A DNA stretch of 64,000 bases from Cupriavidus malaysiensis (lineage in GTDB: Bacteria; Pseudomonadota; Gammaproteobacteria; Burkholderiales; Burkholderiaceae), in the NCBI RefSeq assembly GCF_001854325.1, contig NZ_CP017754.1:930001-994000 (forward strand), in the 5' to 3' direction. The position numbers were made by a program, and so were the translations under genes. How positions within the stretch are numbered: the first letter of the stretch is position 1; every line of letters starts with the position of its first letter. The notes under the pieces are model-generated. The model saw only the letters and a program-made list of their open reading frames with translations. It ran no database searches and was not told the origin of the DNA. Shown here piece after piece: positions 28,208 to 38,141 of this stretch.

Positions 28208-28882
28208 ATGTCGCAGAGCTTCGGGCCGCACGCACTGGCCATGACCCACCTGATCCTGATCCGCCACGGCGAGACGGCCTGGAATCGCGAGCGGCGCCTG
28301 CAAGGCCAGCTCGATATCCCGCTCAACGGGACCGGCCAGGCACAGGCCCGCGCGCTTGCCGGCGCGCTCACCGGCGAGCCCATCGATGCCGTTTATTCGA
28401 GCGACCTGTCGCGCGCGCTGCAGACCGCCACGCCGCTGGCCGAGGCGCTCGGGTTGGCGGTGCGTCCGGAGCCGAGGCTGCGCGAACGCTGTTACGGCGT
28501 GCTCGAGGGCATGAGCTATGCCGAGGTGGCAGAGCGGCGCGCCGAGGACTTCGCGCGCTGGCAGGCGCGCGTGCCGGACTACGCGCCGGAGAACGGCGAA
28601 AGCCTGCGCGGTTTTCACCAGCGTGCGGTCGAGATCGCGCTGGCGCTGACGCGCCGCCATCCCGGCGAACGCATCGCGCTGGTGGCGCACGGCGGCGTGC
28701 TCGACTGCCTGTACCGCGAGGCCACCGACATGACGCTGGAAGCGCCGCGCCAGCACGAACTGCTCAACGCCAGCATCAACCGGCTGCGCTGCGATGGCGA
28801 CCGCCTGTCGCTGATGCAGTGGGGGGACATCCAGCACCTGGAGGCGCTGACGCTGGACGAAGTGGACCGGCGCGTGCCCTGA
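28208..28882 (+). CDS. Histidine phosphatase family protein
   Basis: 224 residues, phosphoglycerate mutase-like. Catalytic LIRHGETAWNRE near residue 14, proton-donor region ERCYGVLEGMSY, second histidine ALVAHGGVLD. GAGGA precedes the ATG at 28208; a later ATG at 28241 (MTHLILIRHGE) is an alternative start. Cofactor-independence and substrate cannot be judged from sequence; members include alpha-ribazole phosphatase-, GpmB- and nucleotide phosphatase-like enzymes. Confidence 0.93.
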   Translation: MSQSFGPHALAMTHLILIRHGETAWNRERRLQGQLDIPLNGTGQAQARALAGALTGEPIDAVYSSDLSRALQTATPLAEALGLAVRPEPRLRERCYGVLEGMSYAEVAERRAEDFARWQARVPDYAPENGESLRGFHQRAVEIALALTRRHPGERIALVAHGGVLDCLYREATDMTLEAPRQHELLNASINRLRCDGDRLSLMQWGDIQHLEALTLDEVDRRVP

Positions 28883-28922
28883 GCGCGCCGCCGGTCGTCG
28901 GCCGTGCGCTGCTGCCGCCCGC

Positions 28923-29660
28923 TCAGACCCGTACGCGGAATGGGGTGAAGTCGGTGCCGCGGTCGAACCAGTCCTCATGCTCCGCCGCCTTGAGGAAGGC
29001 GACCACCTTGTAGGTCACCGGCGTCATCACCACTTCCCAGCCGGTCTTCAGCACGTACTGGGCGATGGCCACCTGCACCACCTTCTCCAGTGGCCAGATG
29101 CCGTAGAAGGCGATCACGTAGAACAAGGACGAATCGACCAGCTCGCCCGCCAGTGTCGAGCCGATGGTGCGTGTCCACAGCCAGCGGCCGCCGGTCCACA
29201 GTTTCATCTTGGCCAGCACATAGCTGTTGGCGAAGCTGCCGCAGCAGAAGGCGATCAGCGAGCCCATGGCGATGCGCCAGGTATTGCCGAACACGTCTTC
29301 CAGGCTCTTCTGGTAGTCCGCCATGAAGGGGGCCACCGGCATCCTCAGCACCACCAGGCTCATGAAGGTGGCGAAGGCCAGCGCGGCAAAGCCGGCCCAT
29401 ACCGCGCGCCGGTCGCGGCCGTAGCCATAGACCTCGGTCAGGACGTCGCCGAAGATGTAGGAAACCGGGAAGAACAGTACACCCGCGCCGAAGGTGACCG
29501 GGCCCAGCACGGGCAGCGTGACCTGGGCCGCCTTGGCCGCACCGATCAGGTTGGAGCACAGCAGCACCGTGACGAAGGCCGCCATCACGAAATCGTAGTA
29601 GCGGTAGACGCGGCCGCCGGTGAGGGTCTGGGCGGTGTTGGCGGTCGAGGAGGGCGGCAT
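28923..29660 (-). CDS. yhhQ: Queuosine precursor transporter, YhhQ/VUT family
   Basis: 245 residues with about six membrane spans. Family features: YRYYDFVMAAFVTVLLCSNL at the start, FPVSYIFGDVLTEVYGYG in the first third, and a conserved SSLFYVIAF. E. coli YhhQ imports preQ0/preQ1 for tRNA queuosine synthesis; assignment here is by similarity. The start at 29660 (MPPSSTANT) is preferred to an upstream in-frame ATG because the extra residues are low-complexity. It follows the SYLF gene on the minus strand after a terminator. Confidence 0.9.
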   Translation of the reverse strand: MPPSSTANTAQTLTGGRVYRYYDFVMAAFVTVLLCSNLIGAAKAAQVTLPVLGPVTFGAGVLFFPVSYIFGDVLTEVYGYGRDRRAVWAGFAALAFATFMSLVVLRMPVAPFMADYQKSLEDVFGNTWRIAMGSLIAFCCGSFANSYVLAKMKLWTGGRWLWTRTIGSTLAGELVDSSLFYVIAFYGIWPLEKVVQVAIAQYVLKTGWEVVMTPVTYKVVAFLKAAEHEDWFDRGTDFTPFRVRV

Positions 29661-29718
29661 GTCGGTCGGCGTTTCCCGGCGATTATGCCAGCCGCTGCCG
29701 CACCCCGCCTGCATGGGA

Positions 29719-29744
29719 AAGATCCCGGCCGCGGCCGGGATCTT
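29719..29744 (-). terminator. Perfect 26-bp palindrome, terminator of the SYLF gene
   Basis: AAGATCCCGGCC-GC-GGCCGGGATCTT is fully self-complementary. On the minus strand it begins 52 bp after the SYLF stop and ends in CTTTCCC, a short T tract. Confidence 0.65.
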
Positions 29745-29795
29745 CTGTGGCGCCGGAGCGACAGCCGACCGCCACAGGGCGACTCCGGCACGGGC

Positions 29796-30383
29796 TCAGA
29801 TGTTGAGCTTGCTGATCTTGGAGCCGTTCAGTGACACGTCGACCATCAGCCCGGCATTGGTCTGCACGAAGCCGATCACCGGCTGCTGGCTGACCAGGGT
29901 GTCGATGGTACCGTTGGCGCCGACCTTGATCAGCGCCACGTTGGCGTCGACGCCCGCGGTCCAGCCGCTGCTGTTGAGGAACTTGCTATAGGCTTCCGGC
30001 GTCATGAACATGATGATGACGGCCTTGGACTGGCCACCGGCGGTCAGGCCGACGGAGGCCGAGGCCGTGCTGTAGTAGCCCACGGTCTGGCCGCGGCTGC
30101 GCAGCGCGCCTTCACCGTATTCGCCGCCGACCACCAGGCCGGCGGAGAGCACGCGCGGGAACACCAGGATGCCCTGGGCGCGCTGGGCCAGCTCACGGGA
30201 GCCGCTGACCGAGCCGTACAAGCGGTTCAGGGCACCCTCCACGCCGGCGTTGATCTGCTGGCGCTTGGCTGCGACGTCCGTCGGCGCCTCGCTGCCGGTC
30301 GTGGTGCAGCCGGTGGCCACGGCGGTCGTGGCCACGGCCAGCCCGGTGGCCGAGATCCGAAACATAAAACCGCGTCGATCCAT
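29796..30383 (-). CDS. SYLF (YSC84-like) domain lipoprotein
   Basis: 195 residues. N-terminus MDRRGFMFRISATG with two arginines before a hydrophobic stretch, then a lipobox-like VATGC (Cys26): probably a lipoprotein, possibly Tat-exported. The rest is a SYLF lipid-binding domain with ILVFPRVLSAGLVVGGEYGEG and SASVGLTAGGQSKAVIIMFM. The start at 30383 is preferred over 30395 because GGAG stands 8 bases before it. Such proteins are common in Burkholderiaceae envelopes, function unknown. Confidence 0.9.
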   Translation of the reverse strand: MDRRGFMFRISATGLAVATTAVATGCTTTGSEAPTDVAAKRQQINAGVEGALNRLYGSVSGSRELAQRAQGILVFPRVLSAGLVVGGEYGEGALRSRGQTVGYYSTASASVGLTAGGQSKAVIIMFMTPEAYSKFLNSSGWTAGVDANVALIKVGANGTIDTLVSQQPVIGFVQTNAGLMVDVSLNGSKISKLNI

Positions 30384-30564
30384 TTGAGTCTCCATGTGAA
30401 AGACAATGCGCCGGATCCGTAACGCTCAAGCAGCAAGCCGGCTCGACTATTGTGGTCAATCCGTCAATTCCGGGCAACGCACCACAAAAAGTTTTTCAAC
30501 GGCACTCAAAAACGCTTAACTCGCGCGCGGGGCGGTTCCCGCCGCGCGAGGCGGGCCAAGCCCG

Positions 30565-30587
30565 GGTTTGCCGCGGCGCGGCAAACC
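30565..30587. repeat. 10-bp perfect inverted repeat after ruvB
   Basis: GGTTTGCCGC-GGC-GCGGCAAACC. It lies 87 bp beyond the ruvB stop on the minus strand and has no T tract. It may still end the ruvCAB transcript. Confidence 0.45.
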
Positions 30588-30590
30588 GGT

Positions 30591-30638
30591 CGGGAATGTA
30601 GCGGGGAATGTGGCGGGGAACGTGGCTGGCAATGCGCA
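30591..30638. repeat. Degenerate 12-bp tandem repeat, four units
   Basis: CGGGAATGTAGC, GGGGAATGTGGC, GGGGAACGTGGC and TGGCAATGCGCA follow each other without gaps in the 290-bp noncoding stretch between the SYLF and ruvB genes. I see no gene there. Confidence 0.8.
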
Positions 30639-30673
30639 GGGGCATGGGCCGTGGGCGGCCCGCATGCCGGCAC

Positions 30674-31738
30674 TCAGACGGTGCCGGCCGGGTCGTACGG
30701 CGCCTCGCCGCCAGCGTCGGGTGTGGCCAGGCCGAAGTGGCGGTAGGCGCTGGCCGTCGCCACGCGCCCGCGCGGCGTGCGTTGCAGGTAACCCTGCTGG
30801 ATCAGGTAGGGCTCCAGCACGTCCTCGATGGTGTCGCGTTCCTCGCCGATGGCGGCGGCGAGGTTATCGACGCCGACCGGGCCGCCGCCGAACTTGTGCA
30901 GCACGGCTTCCAGCAGCTTGCGGTCCATCAGGTCGAAGCCGGCGCGGTCCACGTCGAGCATCGACAATGCGGCGTCGGCCATCTCGCGTGTAATGGATCC
31001 GTCACCCTTGACCTCGGCATAGTCGCGCACGCGCCGCAGCAGGCGGTTGGCGATCCGTGGTGTGCCGCGCGCGCGGCGGGCGATCTCCAGCGCGCCGCCG
31101 GCCTCGATATGGGCGCCCATCAGCTCGGCCGAGCGCGTGACGATGCGCGCCAGCTCCTGCGCCGTGTAGAACTCCAGGCGCGCGACGATGCCGAAGCGGT
31201 CGCGCAGCGGATTGGTCAGCATGCCGGCGCGCGTGGTGGCGCCGACCAGCGTGAACGGCTGCAGGTCGAGCTTGACCGAACGCGCGGCCGGGCCCTCGCC
31301 GATCATGATGTCGATCTGGTAGTCCTCCAGCGCCGGATACAGGATCTCCTCGACGACCGGCGACAGCCGGTGGATCTCGTCGATGAAGAGCACATCGTTG
31401 GCTTCCAGGTTGGTCAGCAGCGCGGCCAGGTCGCCCGGGCGCTCGAGCACCGGGCCGGAAGTCTGGCGCAGGTTGACGCCCATCTCGCGTGCGATGATGT
31501 GGGCCAGCGTGGTCTTGCCCAGGCCAGGCGGCCCGAACAGCAGCACGTGGTCGAGCGCCTCGCGCCGCTTGCGCGCGGCGTGCATGAAGATGTCGAGCTG
31601 GCCGCGCACCTTCTCCTGGCCGACGTATTCGTCGAGCAGCTTGGGCCGCAGGGCCCGCTCGAAGGCCTCCTCGTGCTTGGAGGCAGGCGCGGCCGAGATC
31701 ACGCGCTCGGGGCCGGAAAGCTTGTCGGTTTCAATCAT
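30674..31738 (-). CDS. ruvB: Holliday junction branch migration helicase RuvB
   Basis: 354 residues. AAA+ ATPase with Walker [12 protein letters not shown], Walker [11 protein letters not shown], sensor region GATTRAGML and the C-terminal winged helix ([21 protein letters not shown]). Drives branch migration with RuvA; RuvC then resolves the junction. Last gene of ruvC-ruvA-ruvB on this strand, 81 bp after ruvA. Confidence 0.98.
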   Translation of the reverse strand: MIETDKLSGPERVISAAPASKHEEAFERALRPKLLDEYVGQEKVRGQLDIFMHAARKRREALDHVLLFGPPGLGKTTLAHIIAREMGVNLRQTSGPVLERPGDLAALLTNLEANDVLFIDEIHRLSPVVEEILYPALEDYQIDIMIGEGPAARSVKLDLQPFTLVGATTRAGMLTNPLRDRFGIVARLEFYTAQELARIVTRSAELMGAHIEAGGALEIARRARGTPRIANRLLRRVRDYAEVKGDGSITREMADAALSMLDVDRAGFDLMDRKLLEAVLHKFGGGPVGVDNLAAAIGEERDTIEDVLEPYLIQQGYLQRTPRGRVATASAYRHFGLATPDAGGEAPYDPAGTV

Positions 31739-31819
31739 GGTGTTGGCAGGCGGAATGGCGCCATTCTACGCCCCGCGCCCGCGGCGGCAGGCACCGACCG
31801 ATTTCCGTGATGCAGTGGT

Positions 31820-32401
31820 CTAGGACTTCGAGAGCGCCTTGAGCGCGAGCTTGATGCCCTCCGAGACGCCGGTGCCGGCCGGCACCTGCTTGATGGCGGC
31901 GCCGGCTTCCTTCTCCGAATAGCCGAGTGCCAGCAGGGCGTTGAGAATGTCGACCGCGCTGTCGTGCACCGCGGCGGCTCCCGGTGCATGGCCGAGCTCC
32001 GCGCCCAGCTTGCCCTTCAGCTCCAGCAGCAGCCGCTCGGCCGTCTTCTTGCCGATGCCGGGCACGCGCGTGAGCCGGCCGGCTTCCTGCAGCGTGATGG
32101 CCTGGGCCAGCTCCGATACCGACATGCCTGACAGCACCGCCAGCGCCATGCGCGCGCCGATGCCGGTGATCTTGATCAGCTCGCGGAAGGTATTGCGTTC
32201 GGCAGCCGTGGCGAAGCCGTACAGCAGGTGCGCGTCCTCGCGCACGATCAGCTGCGTCAGCAGCGTCACCGGCTGGCCGGTCTGCGGCAGGTTGTAGAAG
32301 GTGCTCATCGGCACGTCGATTTCGTAGCCGACGCCGTGGCAGTCCACCAGCAGGTGGGGCGGGTTCTTCTCCAGCAGCGTGCCGGCAATGCGTCCGATCA
32401 T
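31820..32401 (-). CDS. ruvA: Holliday junction branch migration protein RuvA
   Basis: 193 residues from [20 protein letters not shown]. Contains the N-terminal OB domain, two helix-hairpin-helix motifs ([15 protein letters not shown] and [13 protein letters not shown]) and the C-terminal domain III that contacts RuvB. The frame is open further upstream, but the conserved start is at 32401. Confidence 0.98.
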   Translation of the reverse strand: MIGRIAGTLLEKNPPHLLVDCHGVGYEIDVPMSTFYNLPQTGQPVTLLTQLIVREDAHLLYGFATAAERNTFRELIKITGIGARMALAVLSGMSVSELAQAITLQEAGRLTRVPGIGKKTAERLLLELKGKLGAELGHAPGAAAVHDSAVDILNALLALGYSEKEAGAAIKQVPAGTGVSEGIKLALKALSKS

Positions 32402-32567
32402 GTCTCGTGGGTCTCGAATGGCGAAGCCGGGCGTGTGGGTGCGCCCGTGCGCTTCGGGAAGAAAATCGCCGCCAGTGTAGCCGAGGGCGCGCGCCAAGGC
32501 GTCAAGCCTTCAAGGCGTCAGGAGGGCAACGGCCTGCCGGCCGAGCGGGATGCGGGTCCGATGATGA

Positions 32568-33113
32568 CTAGCCGACCAGGCGCCCGCGGCGCACGCGCAC
32601 GCCGCGCCGCGCCAGCTCCGGCGCGAGCCCGGCCAACGTGCCGAGCGCGTCGCCGCCATTGGCATGGCAGATGGCAACGCCCAGCGCATCGGAGGCGTCG
32701 GTACCCGGCCGGCCGGGCAGGCCGAGCAGGCGCACCACCATCTCCTGCACCTGCTCCTTGTTGGCGCGGCCGTAGCCGACCACCGCCACCTTGAGCTGCA
32801 TCGGCGTGTACTCGTACACCGGCAGGCCATGGCCCACCAGCCCGCAGATGGCGGCGCCGCGGGCCTGGCCTAGCAGCAGCGTGGATTGCGGATTGACGTT
32901 GACGAAAACCTTCTCGATGGCCGCGCAGTCGGGCGCATAGGTGCGCGTGACCTCGGCCACGCCGTCGTACAGGGTCTTCAGCCGCTCGGGCAGGCTGCTG
33001 TTGCCATCGCTCTTGATGGTGCCGGAGGCGATGTAGTGGAGCTGGTTGCCGCGCTTTTCCAGCACGCCGAAGCCGGTGGTGCGAAGGCCGGGGTCGATGC
33101 CTAGGATGCGCAT
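32568..33113 (-). CDS. ruvC: Crossover junction endodeoxyribonuclease RuvC
   Basis: 181 residues, start [16 protein letters not shown]. Catalytic acids are Asp7 in the first strand, Glu in AAIEKVFVN, and the paired Asp residues in [13 protein letters not shown]. Cuts Holliday junctions symmetrically in complex with RuvAB. The 166 bp to ruvA carry no gene. Confidence 0.98.
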   Translation of the reverse strand: MRILGIDPGLRTTGFGVLEKRGNQLHYIASGTIKSDGNSSLPERLKTLYDGVAEVTRTYAPDCAAIEKVFVNVNPQSTLLLGQARGAAICGLVGHGLPVYEYTPMQLKVAVVGYGRANKEQVQEMVVRLLGLPGRPGTDASDALGVAICHANGGDALGTLAGLAPELARRGVRVRRGRLVG

Positions 33114-33278
33114 GGTGGGAGGGGGGATGCCATGGGCACTAGTTTAGCGCCTGGCGCGGGCGGCGGTGGGATTGCCGCGCCGCCCGGTGCCTGCCGGGGC
33201 AGGCATCGGTGTGGGGACGTCAGCGGCCGGCGCCGCAAGGGCGCGGCCGGAGACGCCGGCCGTCAGTGCATCAGTGCA

Positions 33279-34853
33279 TCAGTGGCGGAAGTGGCGGGTG
33301 CCGGTCAGCACCATGGCGATGTTGCGCTCGTCGGCGGCGGCGATCACCTCGTCGTCGCGCATCGAGCCGCCCGGCTGGATCACGCAGGTCGCGCCGGCAT
33401 CCACCACCACGTCCAGGCCGTCGCGGAACGGGAAGAAGGCGTCCGATGCCACGGCCGAGCCCGCCAGCGTCAGGCCGGCGTTCTGTGCCTTGATGCTGGC
33501 GATGCGTGCCGAGTCGACGCGGCTCATCTGGCCCGCGCCCACGCCCAGCGTCATGCCGCCGCCGCAGAAGACGATGGCATTGGACTTGACGAACTTGGCG
33601 ACGCGCCAGGCGAACATCAGGTCATCCATTTCCTTGGGCGTCGGGTGGCGCTTGGTCACCACGCGCAGCTCGGCCGGCTGCACGTTCTTGGCGTCCGGGC
33701 CCTGCACCAGCAGGCCGCCGCCGACGCGCTTGAAGTCGAACGGGTTGAGGCCCTGGCCCAGCGGGATCTCGAGCAGGCGCACGTTCTGCTTGGCCTCGAA
33801 CACGGCGCGCGCGCCGGCGGAGAACGACGGCGCGATCAGCACTTCGACGAACTGCTTGGCGACCGCCTGCGCGGCGGCTTCGTCCAGTTCGACGTTGAAG
33901 GCGATGATGCCGCCGAAGGCCGAGGTCGAATCGGTCTTGAAGGCCTTCTCATAGGCTTCCAGGGCGGAGACGCCGACCGCCACGCCGCAGGGGTTGGCGT
34001 GCTTGATGATGACGCAGGCCGCGCCGGCGGACGGGGCGAAGGACTTGACGCATTCCCAGGCCGCGTCGGCATCGGCGATGTTGTTGTACGACAGTTCCTT
34101 GCCCTGCAGCTGCACGTAGTTGGCCAGCGCGCCGTCCACGGCCTTCAGGTCGCGATAGAAGGCGGCCGACTGGTGCGGGTTCTCGCCGTAGCGCATTTCC
34201 TGCACCTTCTCGAAGGCCAGGTTCAGCGTCTGCGGGTAGCGGCTGCGCGCCTGGTGCGACTTCTCCGGGCCGAGGCTGGTCAGGTAGTTGGTGATGGCGC
34301 CGTCGTACTGCGCGGTATGCGCGAACACCTTGGTGGCCAGGCGGAAATTGGTGTCGTAGCCGACCTGGTTGCCATGGGCGCGCATCTCGGCCAGCACCGG
34401 CGCGTAGTCGGCCGGATCGACGATCACGGTGACGTCGCGGTGGTTCTTGGCTGCCGAGCGCAGCATGGTCGGGCCGCCGATGTCGATGTTCTCGATCGCG
34501 TCCGGCAGCGTGCAGTCATCCTTGGCCACGGTCTGCTGGAACGGGTAGAGGTTGACCACCAGCAGGTCGATGGTCGGGATGCCGTGCTCGGCCAGCGCGG
34601 CCATGTGCTCGGGCAGGTCGCGGCGCGCCAGGATGCCGCCGTGCACCTTGGGGTGCAGCGTCTTGACGCGGCCGTCGAGCATTTCCGGGAAGCCGGTGTA
34701 GTCGGCGACCTCGGTCACGGGCAGGCCGCTGTCGGCCAGCAGCTTGGCGGTGCCGCCCGTGGAAAGCAGCGTCACGCCCAGCGCGTGGAGTTCGCGCGCG
34801 AAGTCGACGATGCCGGTCTTGTCGGAAACGGAGAGGAGGGCTTGCTTGATCAT
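33279..34853 (-). CDS. purH: Bifunctional AICAR transformylase/IMP cyclohydrolase
   Basis: 524 residues, last two steps of IMP synthesis. The N-terminal MGS-like cyclohydrolase domain ([19 protein letters not shown]) is followed by the AICAR transformylase domain with [13 protein letters not shown] and the C-terminal [13 protein letters not shown]. fis lies 16 bp upstream on the same strand. The 165 bp to ruvC contain a small CAGTGCAT direct repeat near 33263. Confidence 0.98.
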   Translation of the reverse strand: MIKQALLSVSDKTGIVDFARELHALGVTLLSTGGTAKLLADSGLPVTEVADYTGFPEMLDGRVKTLHPKVHGGILARRDLPEHMAALAEHGIPTIDLLVVNLYPFQQTVAKDDCTLPDAIENIDIGGPTMLRSAAKNHRDVTVIVDPADYAPVLAEMRAHGNQVGYDTNFRLATKVFAHTAQYDGAITNYLTSLGPEKSHQARSRYPQTLNLAFEKVQEMRYGENPHQSAAFYRDLKAVDGALANYVQLQGKELSYNNIADADAAWECVKSFAPSAGAACVIIKHANPCGVAVGVSALEAYEKAFKTDSTSAFGGIIAFNVELDEAAAQAVAKQFVEVLIAPSFSAGARAVFEAKQNVRLLEIPLGQGLNPFDFKRVGGGLLVQGPDAKNVQPAELRVVTKRHPTPKEMDDLMFAWRVAKFVKSNAIVFCGGGMTLGVGAGQMSRVDSARIASIKAQNAGLTLAGSAVASDAFFPFRDGLDVVVDAGATCVIQPGGSMRDDEVIAAADERNIAMVLTGTRHFRH

Positions 34854-34869
34854 GGCTCGGGGGGACTCT

Positions 34870-35103
34870 TCAAAGTAAACCGTGCTGCTGCAGCTTCTTG
34901 CGCAGCGTGTTGCGATTGATGCCGAGGTAGGCGGCGGCCAGCGACTGGTTGCGCTCGGCGCGCGTCATCACTGCCTCCAGCAGGGGGCGCTCGACGGCCT
35001 CCAGCACCATGTTGTAGATGTTCGACGGCTCCTCGCCGTCCAGGTCCCGGAAGTAGGCGCTCAGGCTGTCCCGGATGCATTGGTCGATCGCATTGCGGCT
35101 CAT
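34870..35103 (-). CDS. fis: Fis family DNA-binding protein
   Basis: 77 residues, shorter than E. coli Fis (98), as usual in betaproteobacteria. The C-terminal helix-turn-helix is [20 protein letters not shown]. The ATG at 35103 overlaps the dusB stop by 4 bp (ATGA), the conserved dusB-fis coupling. Nucleoid-associated DNA bending and global regulation are family knowledge. Confidence 0.95.
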   Translation of the reverse strand: MSRNAIDQCIRDSLSAYFRDLDGEEPSNIYNMVLEAVERPLLEAVMTRAERNQSLAAAYLGINRNTLRKKLQQHGLL

Positions 35104-36182
35104 GCGGCAAGCAACTCCCTGTTCTTGTTGTCGGTTTCGCTGTCCTGCCCGTCCTGGTCGCCCTGCTGCGCCTCGTCCACATAGACCAGCCGGTCCGACA
35201 GCTGCGCCTGCTCGTCGAAGAAGGCGTTGACCGCGGCGAGTTGCGCCGTGCTGCTGTCCAGCGTGTTCATGTGGTGGCGGAACAGGTTGGCCCCTTTCAG
35301 GCCGCGCGTGTACCAGGCGATATGCTTGCGCGCGGTGCGCACGCCGGTGAATTCCCCGTAGAAGGCGTAGTGGTCGGCCAGGTGCTCGTTCATGATGGCG
35401 CGGATCTCGGCCACCTCGGGCGGCGGCAGCAGTTCGCCGGTGGCGAGGAAATGCTCGATCTCGCGGAACAGCCAGGGCCGTCCCTGCGCCGCGCGGCCGA
35501 TCATCAGCGCGTCGGCGCCGGTCGCTGCCAGCACCTGCCTGGCCTTCTGCGGTGTGGTGATGTCGCCGTTGGCGACGATCGGGATGCCGGCCTGCGCCTT
35601 GACCGCGGCGATCGTCTCGTACTCGGCCTCGCCGTGGTAGAGGTCGGCGCGGGTACGGCCGTGGATCGTCAGCATGCTGATGCCGGCGTCTTCGGCCAGG
35701 CGCGCCACGCGCAGCGCGTTGCGGTTCTCGCGGTTCCAGCCGGTGCGGATCTTCAGCGTGACCGGCACCTTCGCATCGACCTCGGCCACGGCCGCCACCA
35801 CCGCCTCGACGATGCGTGCCACCAGCGGCTCGTTCTGCAGCAGCGCCGAACCGGCCGCCACATTGCAGACCTTCTTGGCCGGGCAGCCCATGTTGATGTC
35901 GATGATCTGCGCGCCGCGCTCGACGTTGTAGCGGGCCGCCTCGGCCATCATGCCGGGTTCTGCGCCGGCGATCTGCACCGCGATCGGCTCCACTTCCCCG
36001 GTATGGTTGGCGCGCCGCATGGTCTTCTCGCTCTTCCACAACTGGGCGTTCGACGCGACCATCTCGGAGACGGCATAGCCGGCCCCGAGCCGCTTGCACA
36101 GCTGGCGGAAGGGGCGGTCCGTCACGCCGGCCATGGGCGCGACGAAGAGGTTGTTGCGAAGGCGATGCGGTCCGATCTGCAC
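35100..36182 (-). CDS. dusB: tRNA-dihydrouridine synthase B
   Basis: 360 residues, FMN-dependent reductase that makes dihydrouridine in tRNA. Marks: VAPMAGVTDRPFRQLCKRLG near residue 15, catalytic cysteine in NMGCPAKKVCN, FMN phosphate-binding NGDIT and MIGRAAQGRPW. The C-terminal ~30 residues (Asp/Gln-rich) extend beyond E. coli DusB. First gene of dusB-fis-purH-ruvCAB; the 233 bp upstream should carry the promoter, though I cannot pick one with confidence. Confidence 0.96.
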   Translation of the reverse strand: MQIGPHRLRNNLFVAPMAGVTDRPFRQLCKRLGAGYAVSEMVASNAQLWKSEKTMRRANHTGEVEPIAVQIAGAEPGMMAEAARYNVERGAQIIDINMGCPAKKVCNVAAGSALLQNEPLVARIVEAVVAAVAEVDAKVPVTLKIRTGWNRENRNALRVARLAEDAGISMLTIHGRTRADLYHGEAEYETIAAVKAQAGIPIVANGDITTPQKARQVLAATGADALMIGRAAQGRPWLFREIEHFLATGELLPPPEVAEIRAIMNEHLADHYAFYGEFTGVRTARKHIAWYTRGLKGANLFRHHMNTLDSSTAQLAAVNAFFDEQAQLSDRLVYVDEAQQGDQDGQDSETDNKNRELLAA

Positions 36183-36415
36183 GATGGCGTTCGAGGATTA
36201 CCCGCTGGCGTCGGCCTGCCGGGCGGACGGGAAGCAAGATGCAAAAATGGAAAAGCATGCCCGGCCAAAACAGCGTTCGGCTGGCGGTCGGGACATGGGC
36301 GAGGGCAGGATTTTACCGCCAAACGGGAGGGGTTGCCCAAGATTTGAGCAAATAATCGCAAGCCCCGGCGCCGGCGCGCCGCCGGGGCCGGCGAGGCGTT
36401 GTCCGAGGCCGGGCC

Positions 36416-37699
36416 TCAGCGCCGCATGCCGTACATCATCTGGTGCGCCAGCGCGTGCTTCAAGGGCGGCAGGCATGCCAGCGCGGCCAGCGAGGCCCCG
36501 CGCGCGTGGGCCGCGAGCGGGGAGGGCAGGGCGAACACGCGCGGCAGGAAGTCGGTGACGCCGATGGTGACGGCGCGATCGAGCCGGTGCCGCGCGGCAA
36601 AGTCCTGCAGACTGCGCGGCGTGCATCCCGTGCGCAAGGCGTCGGCCAGCACGAAGGCATCGCGCAGGCCCAGGTTCAGGCCCTGGCCGGCGACCGGATG
36701 TAGCGTTTGCGCCGCATTGCCGATAGCCACGGTACGTCCGCGCACCGTCACCGGCGCCGCGTTCAGGCCGAGCGGGAAGGCGTGGCGCTTGCCCGCGAGC
36801 GTGAAGCGCCCCATGCGCGGGCCGAAGGCCGCGCCGAGTTCGGCAACGAACTCGGCCTCGGGCAAGGCCAGGCGCCGGGAGGCTTCGTCCGGCGCGCAGC
36901 ACCACACCAGCGCGTAGCCCGCGACGCCGTGGTCGTCATGCGGCAGCAGCGCCAGCGGCCCCTCTTCGGTGAAGCGCTCCCAGGCCCAGCCGGGCCGCGG
37001 CGCGCTGCAGCGGACGTGGCCGATGATGGCGGTCTGCCCGTAGTCGCGATGCCAACCGCGCGGGCCCGGTCCTGCCGGCATCTGCCGCTGGAACAGGCCG
37101 CCCTCGGCCTGCACCGCGATGCGGGCCGCGAACACGGCGGGCTGGCCGTCGGCACCGGTACCCGACAGGCGCACGATGCCGGCGGCGGCTCCGGCGGCGG
37201 CTCCGGCGGCGTCTTCCACAGCATCGATCCGGGTCTGGAAGACCCGGGTCAGCCGCGGCGCGCCGGCCGCGGTCCGGGCCTGTTCCAATGCCCGCTCCAG
37301 GGCCTGGCACAAGTCGCCGTAGCGGACCACGTAGCCCAGTGCCGGTACGCCGTAGTCCTCGCGGTGCAGCGCCACGTGGCCGAAACGGCCCTGCTGCGAC
37401 ACGTGGATATGCTCGATCGGGGTGACCTGGGCCGGCCAGGCGCCGAGGGCATCGAGCAGCTCGCGGCTGCCGTGCGACAGGGCCAGCGCGCGCGGATCGT
37501 GCGCAGCGCGGGCAGGCGTGGCGGCGTCGATCAGCGTGACGCGCAGGTCGGTGCTGCGCAGCAGCTGGCAGGTCAGGGCCAGGCCGACAGGGCCGCCGCC
37601 GGCGATGGCGACGTCGGCGGCATCCAAGGCGACGTCCGAGGGAACATCCGCGGCCGCCCCGGGCGTGCCGAAGGAATCAGGGCTTGCCGGCTTCGTCAT
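36416..37699 (-). CDS. UbiH/UbiF/VisC family FAD-dependent monooxygenase
   Basis: 427 residues from ATG 37699 (MTKPASPDSFG). FAD site VAIAGGGPVGLAL near residue 35; second FAD motif GNAAQTLHPVAGQGLNLGLRDAF, where the family usually has GD rather than GN. Probably a ubiquinone-ring hydroxylase (UbiH or VisC type); which position it hydroxylates cannot be told. The start overlaps the upstream small gene by 23 bp; earlier in-frame codons would lengthen that overlap and encode a Pro/Ala-rich lead. Confidence 0.88.
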   Translation of the reverse strand: MTKPASPDSFGTPGAAADVPSDVALDAADVAIAGGGPVGLALTCQLLRSTDLRVTLIDAATPARAAHDPRALALSHGSRELLDALGAWPAQVTPIEHIHVSQQGRFGHVALHREDYGVPALGYVVRYGDLCQALERALEQARTAAGAPRLTRVFQTRIDAVEDAAGAAAGAAAGIVRLSGTGADGQPAVFAARIAVQAEGGLFQRQMPAGPGPRGWHRDYGQTAIIGHVRCSAPRPGWAWERFTEEGPLALLPHDDHGVAGYALVWCCAPDEASRRLALPEAEFVAELGAAFGPRMGRFTLAGKRHAFPLGLNAAPVTVRGRTVAIGNAAQTLHPVAGQGLNLGLRDAFVLADALRTGCTPRSLQDFAARHRLDRAVTIGVTDFLPRVFALPSPLAAHARGASLAALACLPPLKHALAHQMMYGMRR

Positions 37700-38141
37700 G
37701 AGGAGGCGGGGAGGCTTCGGAGGCGGGGTGCTCGGCGCCAGCGCCGCGCTTCCAGCAGATGGCGTCGGAGCGGGATTTGCCGGCATCGGCGTCGCGCCGG
37801 GCATTGTCCAGCTTGTGCTGGTCGAAGCCGGGCAGGGCTTGCAGCCTGGCCAGCAGCGCGCCGTAGTTGACGGCCGCGGCCGGGACCACGCAACCCTGGC
37901 CGCTGTCGGCGGCGCCGACCAGGATCAGCCAGAGAGCACCGTTCCAGGGGGCGCGATCAGAGACACGTATCACCACGCGCTCGAGTGCGTCCCATGTCAC
38001 TTCTTCGCGTTGGCCGTCGGGTCGGTGGACCACGGCCCGGTCTTCGAACAGGTTGATGACGAAGGGCTCGTCGGGGGTGGCCTGCGGATGCGCGGCGGCC
38101 GGCCGGCCGCCGGAAAGCAGGTTGCGCAGCCAGGCAATCAT
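37677..38141 (-). CDS. Conserved hypothetical protein
   Basis: 154 residues, start ATG 38141 overlapping the pepP stop (ATGA). The middle part reads EPFVINLFEDRAVVHRPDG, then VTWDALERVVI and LALPGFD-like ARLQALPGFDQHKLDNA. I recognise a pattern seen in small uncharacterised cytosolic proteins with a W-I/L-V-G strand pair, but no function. The C-terminal ~30 residues are Lys/Pro/Glu-rich. Its position in a tight train between pepP and the ubiH-like gene supports a real gene. Confidence 0.78.
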   Translation of the reverse strand: MIAWLRNLLSGGRPAAAHPQATPDEPFVINLFEDRAVVHRPDGQREEVTWDALERVVIRVSDRAPWNGALWLILVGAADSGQGCVVPAAAVNYGALLARLQALPGFDQHKLDNARRDADAGKSRSDAICWKRGAGAEHPASEASPPPHDEAGKP

